Source: Methylibium sp035476815 (GTDB lineage: Bacteria; Pseudomonadota; Gammaproteobacteria; Burkholderiales; Burkholderiaceae_C). Taken from it: 62,096 bases of DNA. Both the position numbers and the translations under genes were made by a program. The notes under the pieces are model-generated. The model was not told the origin of the DNA, did not search any database, and saw only the letters and a program-made list of their open reading frames with translations. The stretch spans positions 1 to 62,096 of the forward strand of contig DATILD010000098.1 of the NCBI GenBank assembly GCA_035476815.1. The letters run 5' to 3'. Below, in pieces: positions 34,891-42,032 of this stretch (the stretch's first letter is position 1; each line of letters begins with the position of its first letter).

Positions 34891-35661
34891 TCAGCGGCCC
34901 TGCCACTGCGGCTTGCGCTTCTCGGCGAAGGCCTTGCGGCCCTCGAGCCGGTCTTCGCTGTAGGCGTAGTTCTCGATCGGCTCGAAGCGGGTGGCCAGCG
35001 CGACCTCGAGCGGCCAGTCCAGGCGCTGCAGCACCGCCTGCTTGGCGGCCTGCACGGCCAGCGGCGAGGCCGCGTTGATCAGCGCGGCCCAGCGCAGCGC
35101 GGCCTCCATCAGCTGGCCGGGCTCGACCAGCTCGTTGACCAGGCCGTAGTGCATCGCGTCCTTGGCCGGGATGCGCTCGCCGGTCAGGATCATCGCCATC
35201 GCGATGCGCTGCGGCAGCTGGCGGATCGCGCGGTGCATCACGCCGCACTCGCCCATGATGCCGGCCTTGGTCTCGGGCAGGCCGAACTGGGCGGTGTTCG
35301 CGGCGACGATGAGGTCCGCGCACATCGCGAGCTCGAAGCCGCCGCCGAGGCAGTAGCCCTGCACGGCCGCGATCAGCGGCTTCTTCAGCGTGACCAGCGG
35401 CCCGCCGATGCCGGTCAACCCGCCACCGAGGGCCATGCGGCTCGGCCGCTCGGTGCCGCCGCTGACGTCGGCGCCGACGCAGAAGGCGCGCTCGCCCTCC
35501 GCCGACAGCACGGCCGTCCAGATCTCGGGATTGCTGTTGATCTCGTGCCAGGCGTCGCAAAGTGCCTGATCCATGCCCGGCGTGATCGCGTTGAGCGACT
35601 TGGGCCGGTTCAGGCGCACATGGGCCACGTGGCCGTCGAGGGTGAAGTCGATGTCGGACAT
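34891..35661 (-). CDS. enoyl-CoA hydratase/isomerase (crotonase) 1
   Basis: A 256-residue crotonase. The first oxyanion segment is FCVGADVSGG, the second VQGYCLGGGFELAMCADLIV, and the Glu region ETKAGIMGECGVMHRA. I chose the ATG at 35661 because AAGGA lies nine bases upstream; the in-frame ATG at 35670 has it abutting. It could hydrate an unsaturated ring-derived CoA ester or cleave a diketone, since the crotonase family includes retro-Claisen ring-opening hydrolases. It follows crotonase 2, whose stop overlaps the first possible start. Confidence 0.9.
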   Translation of the reverse strand: MSDIDFTLDGHVAHVRLNRPKSLNAITPGMDQALCDAWHEINSNPEIWTAVLSAEGERAFCVGADVSGGTERPSRMALGGGLTGIGGPLVTLKKPLIAAVQGYCLGGGFELAMCADLIVAANTAQFGLPETKAGIMGECGVMHRAIRQLPQRIAMAMILTGERIPAKDAMHYGLVNELVEPGQLMEAALRWAALINAASPLAVQAAKQAVLQRLDWPLEVALATRFEPIENYAYSEDRLEGRKAFAEKRKPQWQGR

Positions 35662-35666
35662 GTCTG

Positions 35667-36509
35667 TCATTCCTTGTGTTCGTTCATCAGCGCCGTCGAC
35701 GACGGGCCCTTGTAGTCGGCGAGCACGGCCTTCAGGCCCTGCGCGGCGATGCGTTCGCGGATCGCCAGCACCGCCGGCGAGAGGTGCAGCAGCGCGTCCG
35801 CCTCGGCGATGCCGGCGGTCGCGGCGCGGAAGCCCGCGGCCTCGGCGGCGCGGTTGACCGACGACTTCTTGACGCGCAGCACGTCGGGCGGCACCTGGGC
35901 GATGCGCGCGGCCAGGGCCTCGACGGCGGCCACCAGCCGGTCGGCCGCGACGCAGTGGTTGGCCCAGCCCCAGGCCACGGCGGTCGGACCGTCGATGTGG
36001 TTGCCCGGCACGAAGGCGAACTCCTTGGCGCGCTTCGGGCCGACCAGCGACACCCAGGTCGGCGCGATGAAGCCGCCGCCGATCGGCACGCCGGGCTCGC
36101 TGATGCGCACGTCGTCGGCGACGACCGTGAGGTCGGCGAACACGCACAGCTGTGCGGCCACGCCGGCGCAGTAGCCGTGCACCGCGGCGATCACCGGCTT
36201 GGGGTGGTCCCAGATCGCCAGCCAGCGCGCGACGTTGGCGCCGAGCCGCGCCGCATCGGCCACCGGGTCGATGGCGGCGGCGCCGCCGTACTGACTCAGG
36301 TCCATGCCGGCGCAGAAGCCCTTGCCCTCGGCGCGGATGCCGATCACCGGGCCGCCCTCGGTCTTGAGCCGCTCCAGCGCGGCCGAGAACTGCTCGAGCA
36401 TGCGGCTCGACAGCGCGTTCGCCTGCGCCGGCCGGTTGAGGACGATCCAGCTGATCGCCCCCCGGTGCTCGACCAGGATGTCCTGCGCGGCGCAGTCGGG
36501 CTCGCTCAC
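35667..36509 (-). CDS. enoyl-CoA hydratase/isomerase (crotonase) 2
   Basis: A 280-residue crotonase starting at GTG 36509 with AGGGGGCTCAC upstream. Motifs: GFCAGMDLSQYGG, VHGYCAGVAAQLCVFADLTV and EPGVPIGGGFIAPTWVSLVG. The second segment has Gly-Val-Ala-Ala instead of the common Gly-Gly-Gly, and the active-site Glu position is atypical, so the reaction may differ from simple hydration. It shares the operon with crotonase 1, an NTF2-like gene, the flavin reductase and RibBX. Diverged pairs like this are typical of ring-fission pathways. Confidence 0.87.
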   Translation of the reverse strand: MSEPDCAAQDILVEHRGAISWIVLNRPAQANALSSRMLEQFSAALERLKTEGGPVIGIRAEGKGFCAGMDLSQYGGAAAIDPVADAARLGANVARWLAIWDHPKPVIAAVHGYCAGVAAQLCVFADLTVVADDVRISEPGVPIGGGFIAPTWVSLVGPKRAKEFAFVPGNHIDGPTAVAWGWANHCVAADRLVAAVEALAARIAQVPPDVLRVKKSSVNRAAEAAGFRAATAGIAEADALLHLSPAVLAIRERIAAQGLKAVLADYKGPSSTALMNEHKE

Positions 36510-36550
36510 GTGAGCCCCCTACGGCGCTGTGCGCCGGTCCCCCCGAGGGG

Positions 36551-36588
36551 GAATGAGCGCCTTCGGAGCGGCCGGGCGGCGCTCATTC
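36551..36588. repeat. intra-operon stem-loop between NTF2-like and crotonase genes
   Basis: GAATGAGCGCC (36551-36561) pairs exactly with GGCGCTCATTC (36578-36588) around a 16-base loop, overlapping the TGA of the NTF2-like gene on the minus strand. A second small stem (CCCCC-GA-GGGGG) lies just beside it at about 36540-36551. There is no T run. It may act as a REP-like mRNA stabiliser or partial terminator that sets expression of downstream crotonases. Confidence 0.5.
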
Positions 36589-37053
36589 GCCCCGGCCGAT
36601 GGCGTTGGCCGCCTTGACGTGGTAGTCGATCGTCAGATCGGTGCGCAGCTCGCGGCGCTTGAACTTCCACTGCTCGCCGTCCTTGACGACGACGTCGTGG
36701 TACTGGCCGAACAGCCAGCCGTCGGGCCGCTCCTTGCGGTAGCGGTGGAGCGCCAGCACGATCGAGCGCACCTTGGCTTCGGTGTCGCCGACGAAGTCGA
36801 CCACGATGTTCGAGACGTGGTGGGTCGTCGCCTTGAAGTAGGGGCCGATGCCGGAGAGTGTCTTCTCGTACTCCGCCTTGCCCTTGGCGCCGAAGTTCGG
36901 CGCATAGCTGACCTCGCAGTCCTCGACAAACAGCTTGGCCAGCTCGGTCGGGTTGTTCTGGTCCAGGTGATAGGCGTAATCGAAGAACATGCGCTCGATC
37001 TTGCGCGCCTCGATCAACTCCCACAGCTCGCGGTTGTTCACGCCTGTCGTCAT
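36583..37053 (-). CDS. SnoaL_4/NTF2-like protein
   Basis: A 156-residue cone-fold protein: ELWELIEARKIERMFFDYAY, then LAKLFVEDCEVSYAPNFG, KATTHHVSNIVVDFVGDTEA and WLFGQYHDVVVKDGEQWKFK. This is the SnoaL_4 pattern seen in bile-acid 7-alpha-dehydratase-like and ring-hydroxylase beta-like proteins. GAGGACGAG precedes the ATG at 37053. Potential roles are dehydration, isomerisation or lactone hydrolysis of a ring intermediate; no catalytic set can be named. It is second in its operon, after the other NTF2-like gene. Confidence 0.82.
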   Translation of the reverse strand: MTTGVNNRELWELIEARKIERMFFDYAYHLDQNNPTELAKLFVEDCEVSYAPNFGAKGKAEYEKTLSGIGPYFKATTHHVSNIVVDFVGDTEAKVRSIVLALHRYRKERPDGWLFGQYHDVVVKDGEQWKFKRRELRTDLTIDYHVKAANAIGRGE

Positions 37054-37128
37054 CTCGTCCTCTTCATCGGTGGTTGCGGTGCGGACTGCTGCACCCGGTA
37101 GGTTCTGCGGCTCGGCACGATCGCCGCG

Positions 37129-37641
37129 TCAGCCGCGCTTTCTCGGAAAGTCGGTCGGCAAGGGCGGGATGCCGGGCCAGCGCACCGGTGCGTCCGACTT
37201 GAAGGCCTCGCCCACCTCGGCCCATGGCGCGATGTGGACGGTGCGCATGTCGCGCGAACGGATGCGCCAGCGGCCGTCGGTGCGCACGTAGCGGTCGAGA
37301 TAGCGCACCGCGCCGAACAGCGACTGCCCGCCGAGCACCAGCTCGAGGTGGGCATTGACGATGCCGCCGGCCTGCGCCGCTCCGTCGAGCGTGAACAGCG
37401 TCAGATTGGGGGTATGCACCGTCAGGCCCATCTTGACCCGTTCGCCGACCAGGAAGGCGACGACGGCCGCGCGCGAATCACCACACGGGGTGCCCGACAC
37501 GCTGAACGATCCGTCGATGGTGAAGCAGTCGGCAAGGCCGTCGGCGTCGTCACCGTCCGCCGCCAGGAAATAGCGGGCCACGAGGTCCTCGAGTTCGGCT
37601 CGGTCCTCGAGTCGGCGCAGTCGTTGTTCGGCGTCGTTCAT
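37129..37641 (-). CDS. SnoaL-like protein, first gene of the minus operon
   Basis: A 170-residue cone-fold protein: LRRLEDRAELEDLVARYFLA, then LADCFTIDGSFSVSG, VHTPNLTLFTLDGAAQAGGI and YLDRYVRTDGRWRIRSRDM. The ATG at 37641 is preferred because AAAGG lies nine bases upstream; the ATG at 37650 has it abutting. It heads the operon SnoaL-SnoaL-crotonase-crotonase-flavin reductase-RibBX-SDR, transcribed from the promoter at 37664-37692. A ring-acting hydratase or isomerase is likely; substrate unknown. Confidence 0.82.
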   Translation of the reverse strand: MNDAEQRLRRLEDRAELEDLVARYFLAADGDDADGLADCFTIDGSFSVSGTPCGDSRAAVVAFLVGERVKMGLTVHTPNLTLFTLDGAAQAGGIVNAHLELVLGGQSLFGAVRYLDRYVRTDGRWRIRSRDMRTVHIAPWAEVGEAFKSDAPVRWPGIPPLPTDFPRKRG

Positions 37642-37663
37642 CGTGGGCATCCTTTGCAAAGTC

Positions 37664-37692
37664 AGGATAGTCGAAGCCTCACCGGCAGTCAA
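37664..37692 (-). promoter_or_regulatory. sigma-70-like promoter of the SnoaL-to-SDR operon
   Basis: On the minus strand TTGACT (37692-37687) and TATCCT (37669-37664) are 17 bases apart. The -35 forms one arm of the operator at 37687-37706, the same arrangement as at 23106-23149. The start codon lies 22 bases after the -10. Confidence 0.65.
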
Positions 37693-37706
37693 CACGCAAG
37701 TTGACT
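37687..37706. promoter_or_regulatory. GTCAAC-N6-GTTGAC operator, copy 4
   Basis: AGTCAAC-ACGCAA-GTTGACT has perfect 7-bp arms. It lies in the gap between the divergent SnoaL operon and the carboxymuconolactone-decarboxylase-like gene, and overlaps the -35 of the minus-strand promoter. Confidence 0.75.
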
Positions 37707-37817
37707 ACATAGGGGTTTCCCTTCCGCTTTACGTCTCGGCCCTGGGCGCGAGCCTATGATTTACCAACGCTCTTGACACCGCAAGTCACCCCACCACGCC
37801 GCAGGATGAAGGACAAC

Positions 37818-38471
37818 ATGACGACACTGGACGACTGCCAGCAGGTGGCACTCGAAGCGACCGCTTCACTGCCCGATGGGGAGCCGCTCGACTTGCAAGC
37901 CGCGGCGATGGTGCAACTGGGCGTCGCGACCTCGGTGACATCCCTCGACACCGACGCCATCAACGACGCGATCAAGGGGGCTTTCGAGGCGGGCGCTTCC
38001 GTGGCTCAGGTGCAGGAAGTGATCGCTCTGGTTTCGGGGCTCGGCGTGCACTCGCTGATGGTGAGCGCGGCCCGCGTTCTCGAACAGGCGGCGGGTCGCG
38101 GGCTGGTCGATCGCAACTTGCCGCTCGACGCAGAGCGGGAGGCGCTGTGGCGCGCCCATGTCGGTGACGATCCCTTCTGGGTCGGGTTCGAGCGGGAGGT
38201 CCCTGGCTTCCTGGACGCCATGTTGCGGTTGTCGCCCGACATCTTCCAGGCCTTCTTCGCGTACTGCGCCGTGCCCTGGAAAAGCGGGGCCGTACGTCCG
38301 CTCGTGAAGGAGTTGGTCGGGATCGCTTCCGACGCGACGCCAACGCATCGTTTTCTGCCGGGCTTTCGCCTGCACTTGCGCAACGCGATCAAGCTTGGCG
38401 CGGGGCGCAAGGCCATCCTGCAGACGGTCGCGATGGCGGCCGCTGCACCAAAGCACCGCGGCGTCTCTTAG
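37818..38471 (+). CDS. carboxymuconolactone-decarboxylase-like (AhpD-fold) protein
   Basis: A 217-residue helical protein from the ATG at 37818 (GAAGGACAAC upstream). It shows two AhpD-like repeats: INDAIKGAFEAGASVAQVQE with VIALVSGLGVHSLMVSAARV, and VRPLVKELVGIASDATPTHR with LHLRNAIKLGAGRKAILQTV. The CxxC of true AhpD is absent, so peroxidase coupling is unlikely. The family includes 4-carboxymuconolactone decarboxylase, making a role on a lactone or keto acid possible. It is the only plus-strand gene at this operator; a short inverted repeat (38467-38483) at its stop may mark the junction with the decayed region that follows. Confidence 0.82.
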   Translation: MTTLDDCQQVALEATASLPDGEPLDLQAAAMVQLGVATSVTSLDTDAINDAIKGAFEAGASVAQVQEVIALVSGLGVHSLMVSAARVLEQAAGRGLVDRNLPLDAEREALWRAHVGDDPFWVGFEREVPGFLDAMLRLSPDIFQAFFAYCAVPWKSGAVRPLVKELVGIASDATPTHRFLPGFRLHLRNAIKLGAGRKAILQTVAMAAAAPKHRGVS

Positions 38472-38530
38472 CAGGCTGCTGAGATGGCAAGGGCCGGCGC
38501 GGCCTGCCGCGTCGTGTCGTGGCAGCCCCT

Positions 38531-39034
38531 CTATGGGAAGCTCAGCGCCAACGCGGCGTCGTAGGCGCGTAGTCGAAGGGGCTGTCGCCGATGATCGTGG
38601 ACGCTCTTGGTGGCCTGATCGAGCGAGCGTGCTCTCTCGGCGGGTGTCTCGCCTTCGGCGTGGGTCATCTGCCTGGCAAGTCTTCTCAGTCGTGGTGCGT
38701 CTTCCAGGGGCAGGTCCGCAAGCGCCATGAAGACGCGGATCGGGAAGATGGCCGCGAAGTCGCATGAGAAGTCGCAGGATCGCTGGTTCTTCAGCGTCTC
38801 GATGAGATCGGCCGCCACCTTTCGGACGGAACTCTCCATGGCGCGAACACGGCGCAGGCCCAGGCTCTGATCCACGACCGCGCGATAGGGCGTGTGCTCG
38901 GGTGGGTCCATGCGGTTGGGCACGGTGCCCTGCTTCTCCCCAGCGATTTTGGGAACAAAAATCACTTCGTTCGAGAAGCGCGCCGGATCGCGGAACACGT
39001 CTCGTATCCATCGCACGCTCCCGGCAATGCTCAC
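38531..39034 (-). pseudogene. cytochrome P450 remnant (CYP101-like, N- and C-terminally truncated)
   Basis: About 130 residues align with positions 62-198 of the intact P450 at 44429-45667: FRDPARFSNEVIFVP, then VPNRMDPPEHTPYRAVVDQS, FSCDFAAIFPIRVFMALADL and AERARSLDQA. The first 60 residues are missing, and after SLDQA the reading changes to unrelated sequence. The I-helix, ExxR and heme-Cys regions are absent, so it cannot be a functional P450. The residue matching P450cam Tyr96 is Gln here. The tail in another frame (GDSPFDYAPTTPRW) may belong to a second lost gene. It appears to be a decayed duplicate in a scarred 38.5-40.1 kb segment. Confidence 0.85.
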
Positions 39035-39062
39035 CGGGGTGAGTGGTCTCTCGACCTTCGAT

Positions 39063-39269
39063 CTACTCCAGCGTGAAGCCGACTTTCAGCGTGACTTGCC
39101 AGTGCGCAATCTTGCCGTCGGCCACGTTGCCGCGCGTCTCGAGGACTTCGAACCAGTGGATGTTGCGCACTGTTTCGTGAGCCTTGGCGATTGCGCGTCG
39201 AACCGCGTCTTCGATGCCGATGGTCGACGAGCCGGTCAGCTCGATCAGCTTGTAAACATGGTTGCTCAT
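39063..39269 (-). CDS. dodecin (flavin-storage protein)
   Basis: A 68-residue protein matching dodecin end to end: KLIELTGSSTIGIEDAVRRA, then HWFEVLETRGNV and HWQVTLKVGFTLE. Trp39 and Gln58 correspond to the residues that stack on and bind the flavin rings. Dodecins form 12-mers that sequester FMN or riboflavin. Its presence inside a cluster with FMNH2-dependent oxygenases, a flavin reductase and riboflavin-synthesis genes suggests buffering of a raised free-flavin pool. It lies alone between the P450 remnant and the damaged TctC gene; a promoter is not evident. Confidence 0.93.
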   Translation of the reverse strand: MSNHVYKLIELTGSSTIGIEDAVRRAIAKAHETVRNIHWFEVLETRGNVADGKIAHWQVTLKVGFTLE

Positions 39270-39363
39270 GGCATAGCTCCTTCTTCGTTTCAGTAGGCGC
39301 ACGTCGCGTCACCGCGAACACCACGTGCCCGCACGGCGCCAAACCAAAGCATGCGAACCGTGG

Positions 39364-40140
39364 TCATAGGTCAAGCCTGATGCCGGCGCTTTCGATCCGC
39401 TTCCTTTGCGCCGCGGCTTCATTGCGCGTGTGCTCGGCATAGGCGGCCGCGTCCGAGCCGACCGCGACGAATCCGAACGGGTCGAGCGACTCGAGCAAGC
39501 CTGCTTCCACTTGACCGCCCAGCAAGTCCTGCAGCAGCGGGCCGCCGCCGCGATAGGGCACATGGATGAGCTGCAAGCCATGGTCGCGGGCGAACTGAAT
39601 GAAGGGAAGGTGTCCGGTGCCGCCGGTGCCGCCGGTGCCGGCTGAACCGTAGCGCACCGGATCGGCCGCCCGGGCCCGTGCCAGCGCGATGAACTCCTTC
39701 AGCGTGTTGGTTGTCGAGTTGACCGGCACCGCCAGTACCAGTGGCGCCCTCACCAGAATGGAGATCGGAGCGATCTCCTTGACGTCGTAGGGCAGCTTCT
39801 TGAACAGCAGCGGGTTGAGGATGGTGGCTGCCTCGGTGGAGGCCATCAGCGTGTACCCATCCGGCCGAGCCTTTGCCAGAGCAGCCGACGCGATGATTTC
39901 GTTGGCTCCGGGCCGGTTGTCGACGACGATGCCGGTTTTCCACTCGACCCGGAGGGCTTCGGCCAGCGTTCGAACGAATGCGTCGACCGCGCCGCCAGCC
40001 GGATACGGCACAAGGGTCGTTACCGGGCGCGACGGAAACGGCGCCTCTGCGAGCGCCGGCATCCCGTAGGCCGCAATCAACAGGCCACACACGGAGGCGC
40101 GCAGCCCGCTCAGGATCCATTCGACGTTCACGGGGCGCAT
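39364..40140 (-). pseudogene. TctC/Bug-type solute-binding protein with internal deletion
   Basis: 258 residues, against about 320 for the family. A signal peptide (CGLLIAAYGMPALAEA) and the N-terminal lobe are normal: VTTLVPYPAGGAVDAFVRTL, VVDNRPGANEIIASAALAKA. After HVPYRGGGPLLQDLLGGQVE and AGLLESLD it jumps to PFGFVAVGSDAAAYAEH and the C-terminal helix (RNEAAAQRKRIESAGIRLDL). The roughly 60-residue segment with the conserved LPDVPT and hinge region is missing, in frame. Three perfect 9-bp repeats (CCGGTGCCG, 39614-39640) expand a Gly-Thr-Gly loop. It may still be made but is unlikely to bind ligand normally. No membrane TctAB genes are nearby. Confidence 0.75.
39614..39640. repeat. three tandem copies of a 9-bp unit in the TctC-like gene
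   Basis: CCGGTGCCG occurs three times head to tail (39614-39622, 39623-39631, 39632-39640), encoding repeated Gly-Thr-Gly on the minus strand. It looks like slippage expansion, in keeping with decay of the gene. Confidence 0.8.
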
Positions 40141-40188
40141 GGTTTGGCCCTGCCTGGATGGCCGCTGGAGACGGCGCTGCTCACGTTC

Positions 40189-42012
40189 TCACCGCGGCTC
40201 TGCAGCCACTGCCGGCACAAGACTCGCCGAGCGCAGGAAGTTTGTCAACCAATGGCGCGTCTGGGCAGGATCGATGACCGCGTCGATCTCCAGCCCCATC
40301 GCCATGCTGATGGCGCTGCCCGCCTCGTAGCGCTGCTGGACCAGGCGCTCGAACAGCGCATCGCGCGCCTCGCCCGGTGGCAGCGCCTCGAGCTCCTTGC
40401 GGTAGCCAAGCCGGACGTGACCCTCGATTCCCATGCCGCCGAACTCCCCGGTCGGCCACGAGGCGGTCAGCGACGGCGCATGGAAGCCCCCGGCGGTCAG
40501 AGCCATCGCTCCCAGGCCGTAGGCCTTGCGCAAGACGATGCTGGCGAACGGCACGCGCAGATGCGCCGCAGCGATGAACATGCGACTGCTGTGTCGCACC
40601 TGGGCCCTCGTCTCGATCTCCGGTCCGACCATGAAGCCGGGCGTGTCGACCAGGCTGATCAGCGGAATGCCAAAGGTGCTGCACAAGCGCATGAAGCGTG
40701 CTGCTTTGTCGGCGGCGTCAGGATCGATCGCCCCCCCCAGGTGCAGCGGGTTGCTGGCCAACAGCCCGACCGGGCGACCCTCGATGCGCGCCAGCGCCGT
40801 GTGCAGGCTGCAGCCGAAGCCATTGCGCAGCTCCAGCAGGCTGCCCTCGTCGACGAGGCCGAGAAGAATCTTGCGGCTGTCGTAGGTGCGCAGCCGGTTC
40901 TCGGGCACCACATCACGCAAGGCGGACGGGTCGGGTGCGGTCCATTCGGCCCTCGGTCCCTGAAAGAATGACAGGTAGTGCCGCGCGGTGCGCACCGCCT
41001 GCGCCTCGTCGTCGACCAGCACGTCGATGACACCATTGCCATGCTGCGTCGCGGCCGGCCCGATCTCCTCCGGCTCGAAGCGACCGAGACCGCCGCCTTC
41101 GATCATCGCCGGCCCGCCCATGCCGATGTTGCAGTTGCGCGTCGCGATGACGACGTCGCAGCAGCCCAGCAGCGCAGCGTTGCCGGCAAAGCAGCGGCCC
41201 GCCGCGATGCCGACGAGCGGCACCTGGCCGTTGAGGCGGGCGAAGTGCGCGAAGGTCGTCATGTGCAGCCCGGCGACCACCGGCAGCTCGTCGTCGCCGG
41301 GGCGGCCGCCACCGCCCTCGGCGAACAGCACCAGCGGCAGGCGGTGACGCCAGGCGACGTCGAGCAGGCGCACGGCCTTCTGGTGGCCGCGCTTGCCCTG
41401 GGTGCCGGCCAGCACGGTGGCGTCGTAGGCCATCACCGCGGTCCTCGACCGGTCCGCGCCGGCCTGCTCGCCATTGACGCCGCCGATCCCGGTGATGAGC
41501 CCGTCGGCCGGCGTCTGCGCGATCAGCTCGTCCCGCGGGCGCCGATGACCCTGGGCCGCGACGGCCAACGCCCCGTACTCGTCGAAGGAACCCGGATCGC
41601 ACAAATCCAGCACGTTCTCGCGCCCACTGCGCAGGCCGAGGGCATGTCGCTTGACCATGGCCTGGGGCCGCCGCGCGTCTTCGATGAAGGCATGGCGCTC
41701 CAGCACGCGCTTCAGGTCGTCTCGAGGGCCATCCGGAACGCCCGGTTGGGCGCGGGCTGCATGGGCGACGGGCGCAGCTTGAAGCGCAGCGACATCGGGT
41801 GAATCGAGCTTCAGCAAGATGGCGCCTTGCTCGACCGCCTCGCCCGGCGCATACAGCAGTTCGTGAACCCGACCGACCTGCGGCGCAGTCACCTCGTGCT
41901 CCATCTTCATCGACTCGAGGATGACCAGCACATCGCCGGCCTGCACGCTCTGCCCGGGGTGGACACACCATTGCACGAGCTGGCCGTGCAGCGGTGCCAG
42001 GATCGTTCTCAT
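40189..42012 (-). CDS. biotinyl-domain / carboxyltransferase fusion (acyl-CoA carboxylase beta-like)
   Basis: A 607-residue protein. Residues 1-72 are a biotinyl domain with ESMKMEHEV (Lys36 the biotin site). Residues about 100-590 are a carboxyltransferase pair (GGVNGEQAGADRSRTAV, HQKAVRLLDVAWRHRLPLVL, GGPAMIEGGGLGRFEPEEIG, then SLVDTPGFMVGPEIE). Normally the biotinyl domain is joined to biotin carboxylase, not to the carboxyltransferase, and no biotin carboxylase is in the window. It must borrow one, or act as a decarboxylase or transcarboxylase. It lies 20 bp after the ferredoxin reductase gene. The acyl-CoA substrate is unknown; branched unsaturated acyl-CoAs are typical for the family. 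Confidence 0.87.
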   Translation of the reverse strand: MRTILAPLHGQLVQWCVHPGQSVQAGDVLVILESMKMEHEVTAPQVGRVHELLYAPGEAVEQGAILLKLDSPDVAALQAAPVAHAARAQPGVPDGPRDDLKRVLERHAFIEDARRPQAMVKRHALGLRSGRENVLDLCDPGSFDEYGALAVAAQGHRRPRDELIAQTPADGLITGIGGVNGEQAGADRSRTAVMAYDATVLAGTQGKRGHQKAVRLLDVAWRHRLPLVLFAEGGGGRPGDDELPVVAGLHMTTFAHFARLNGQVPLVGIAAGRCFAGNAALLGCCDVVIATRNCNIGMGGPAMIEGGGLGRFEPEEIGPAATQHGNGVIDVLVDDEAQAVRTARHYLSFFQGPRAEWTAPDPSALRDVVPENRLRTYDSRKILLGLVDEGSLLELRNGFGCSLHTALARIEGRPVGLLASNPLHLGGAIDPDAADKAARFMRLCSTFGIPLISLVDTPGFMVGPEIETRAQVRHSSRMFIAAAHLRVPFASIVLRKAYGLGAMALTAGGFHAPSLTASWPTGEFGGMGIEGHVRLGYRKELEALPPGEARDALFERLVQQRYEAGSAISMAMGLEIDAVIDPAQTRHWLTNFLRSASLVPAVAAEPR

Positions 42013-42032
42013 CGCGAGCCCGAAACTCGATT

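Noticed and set aside
38531..39034. The P450-like sequence as a working small P450
   Set aside because: It lacks the I-helix, ExxR and heme-binding cysteine.
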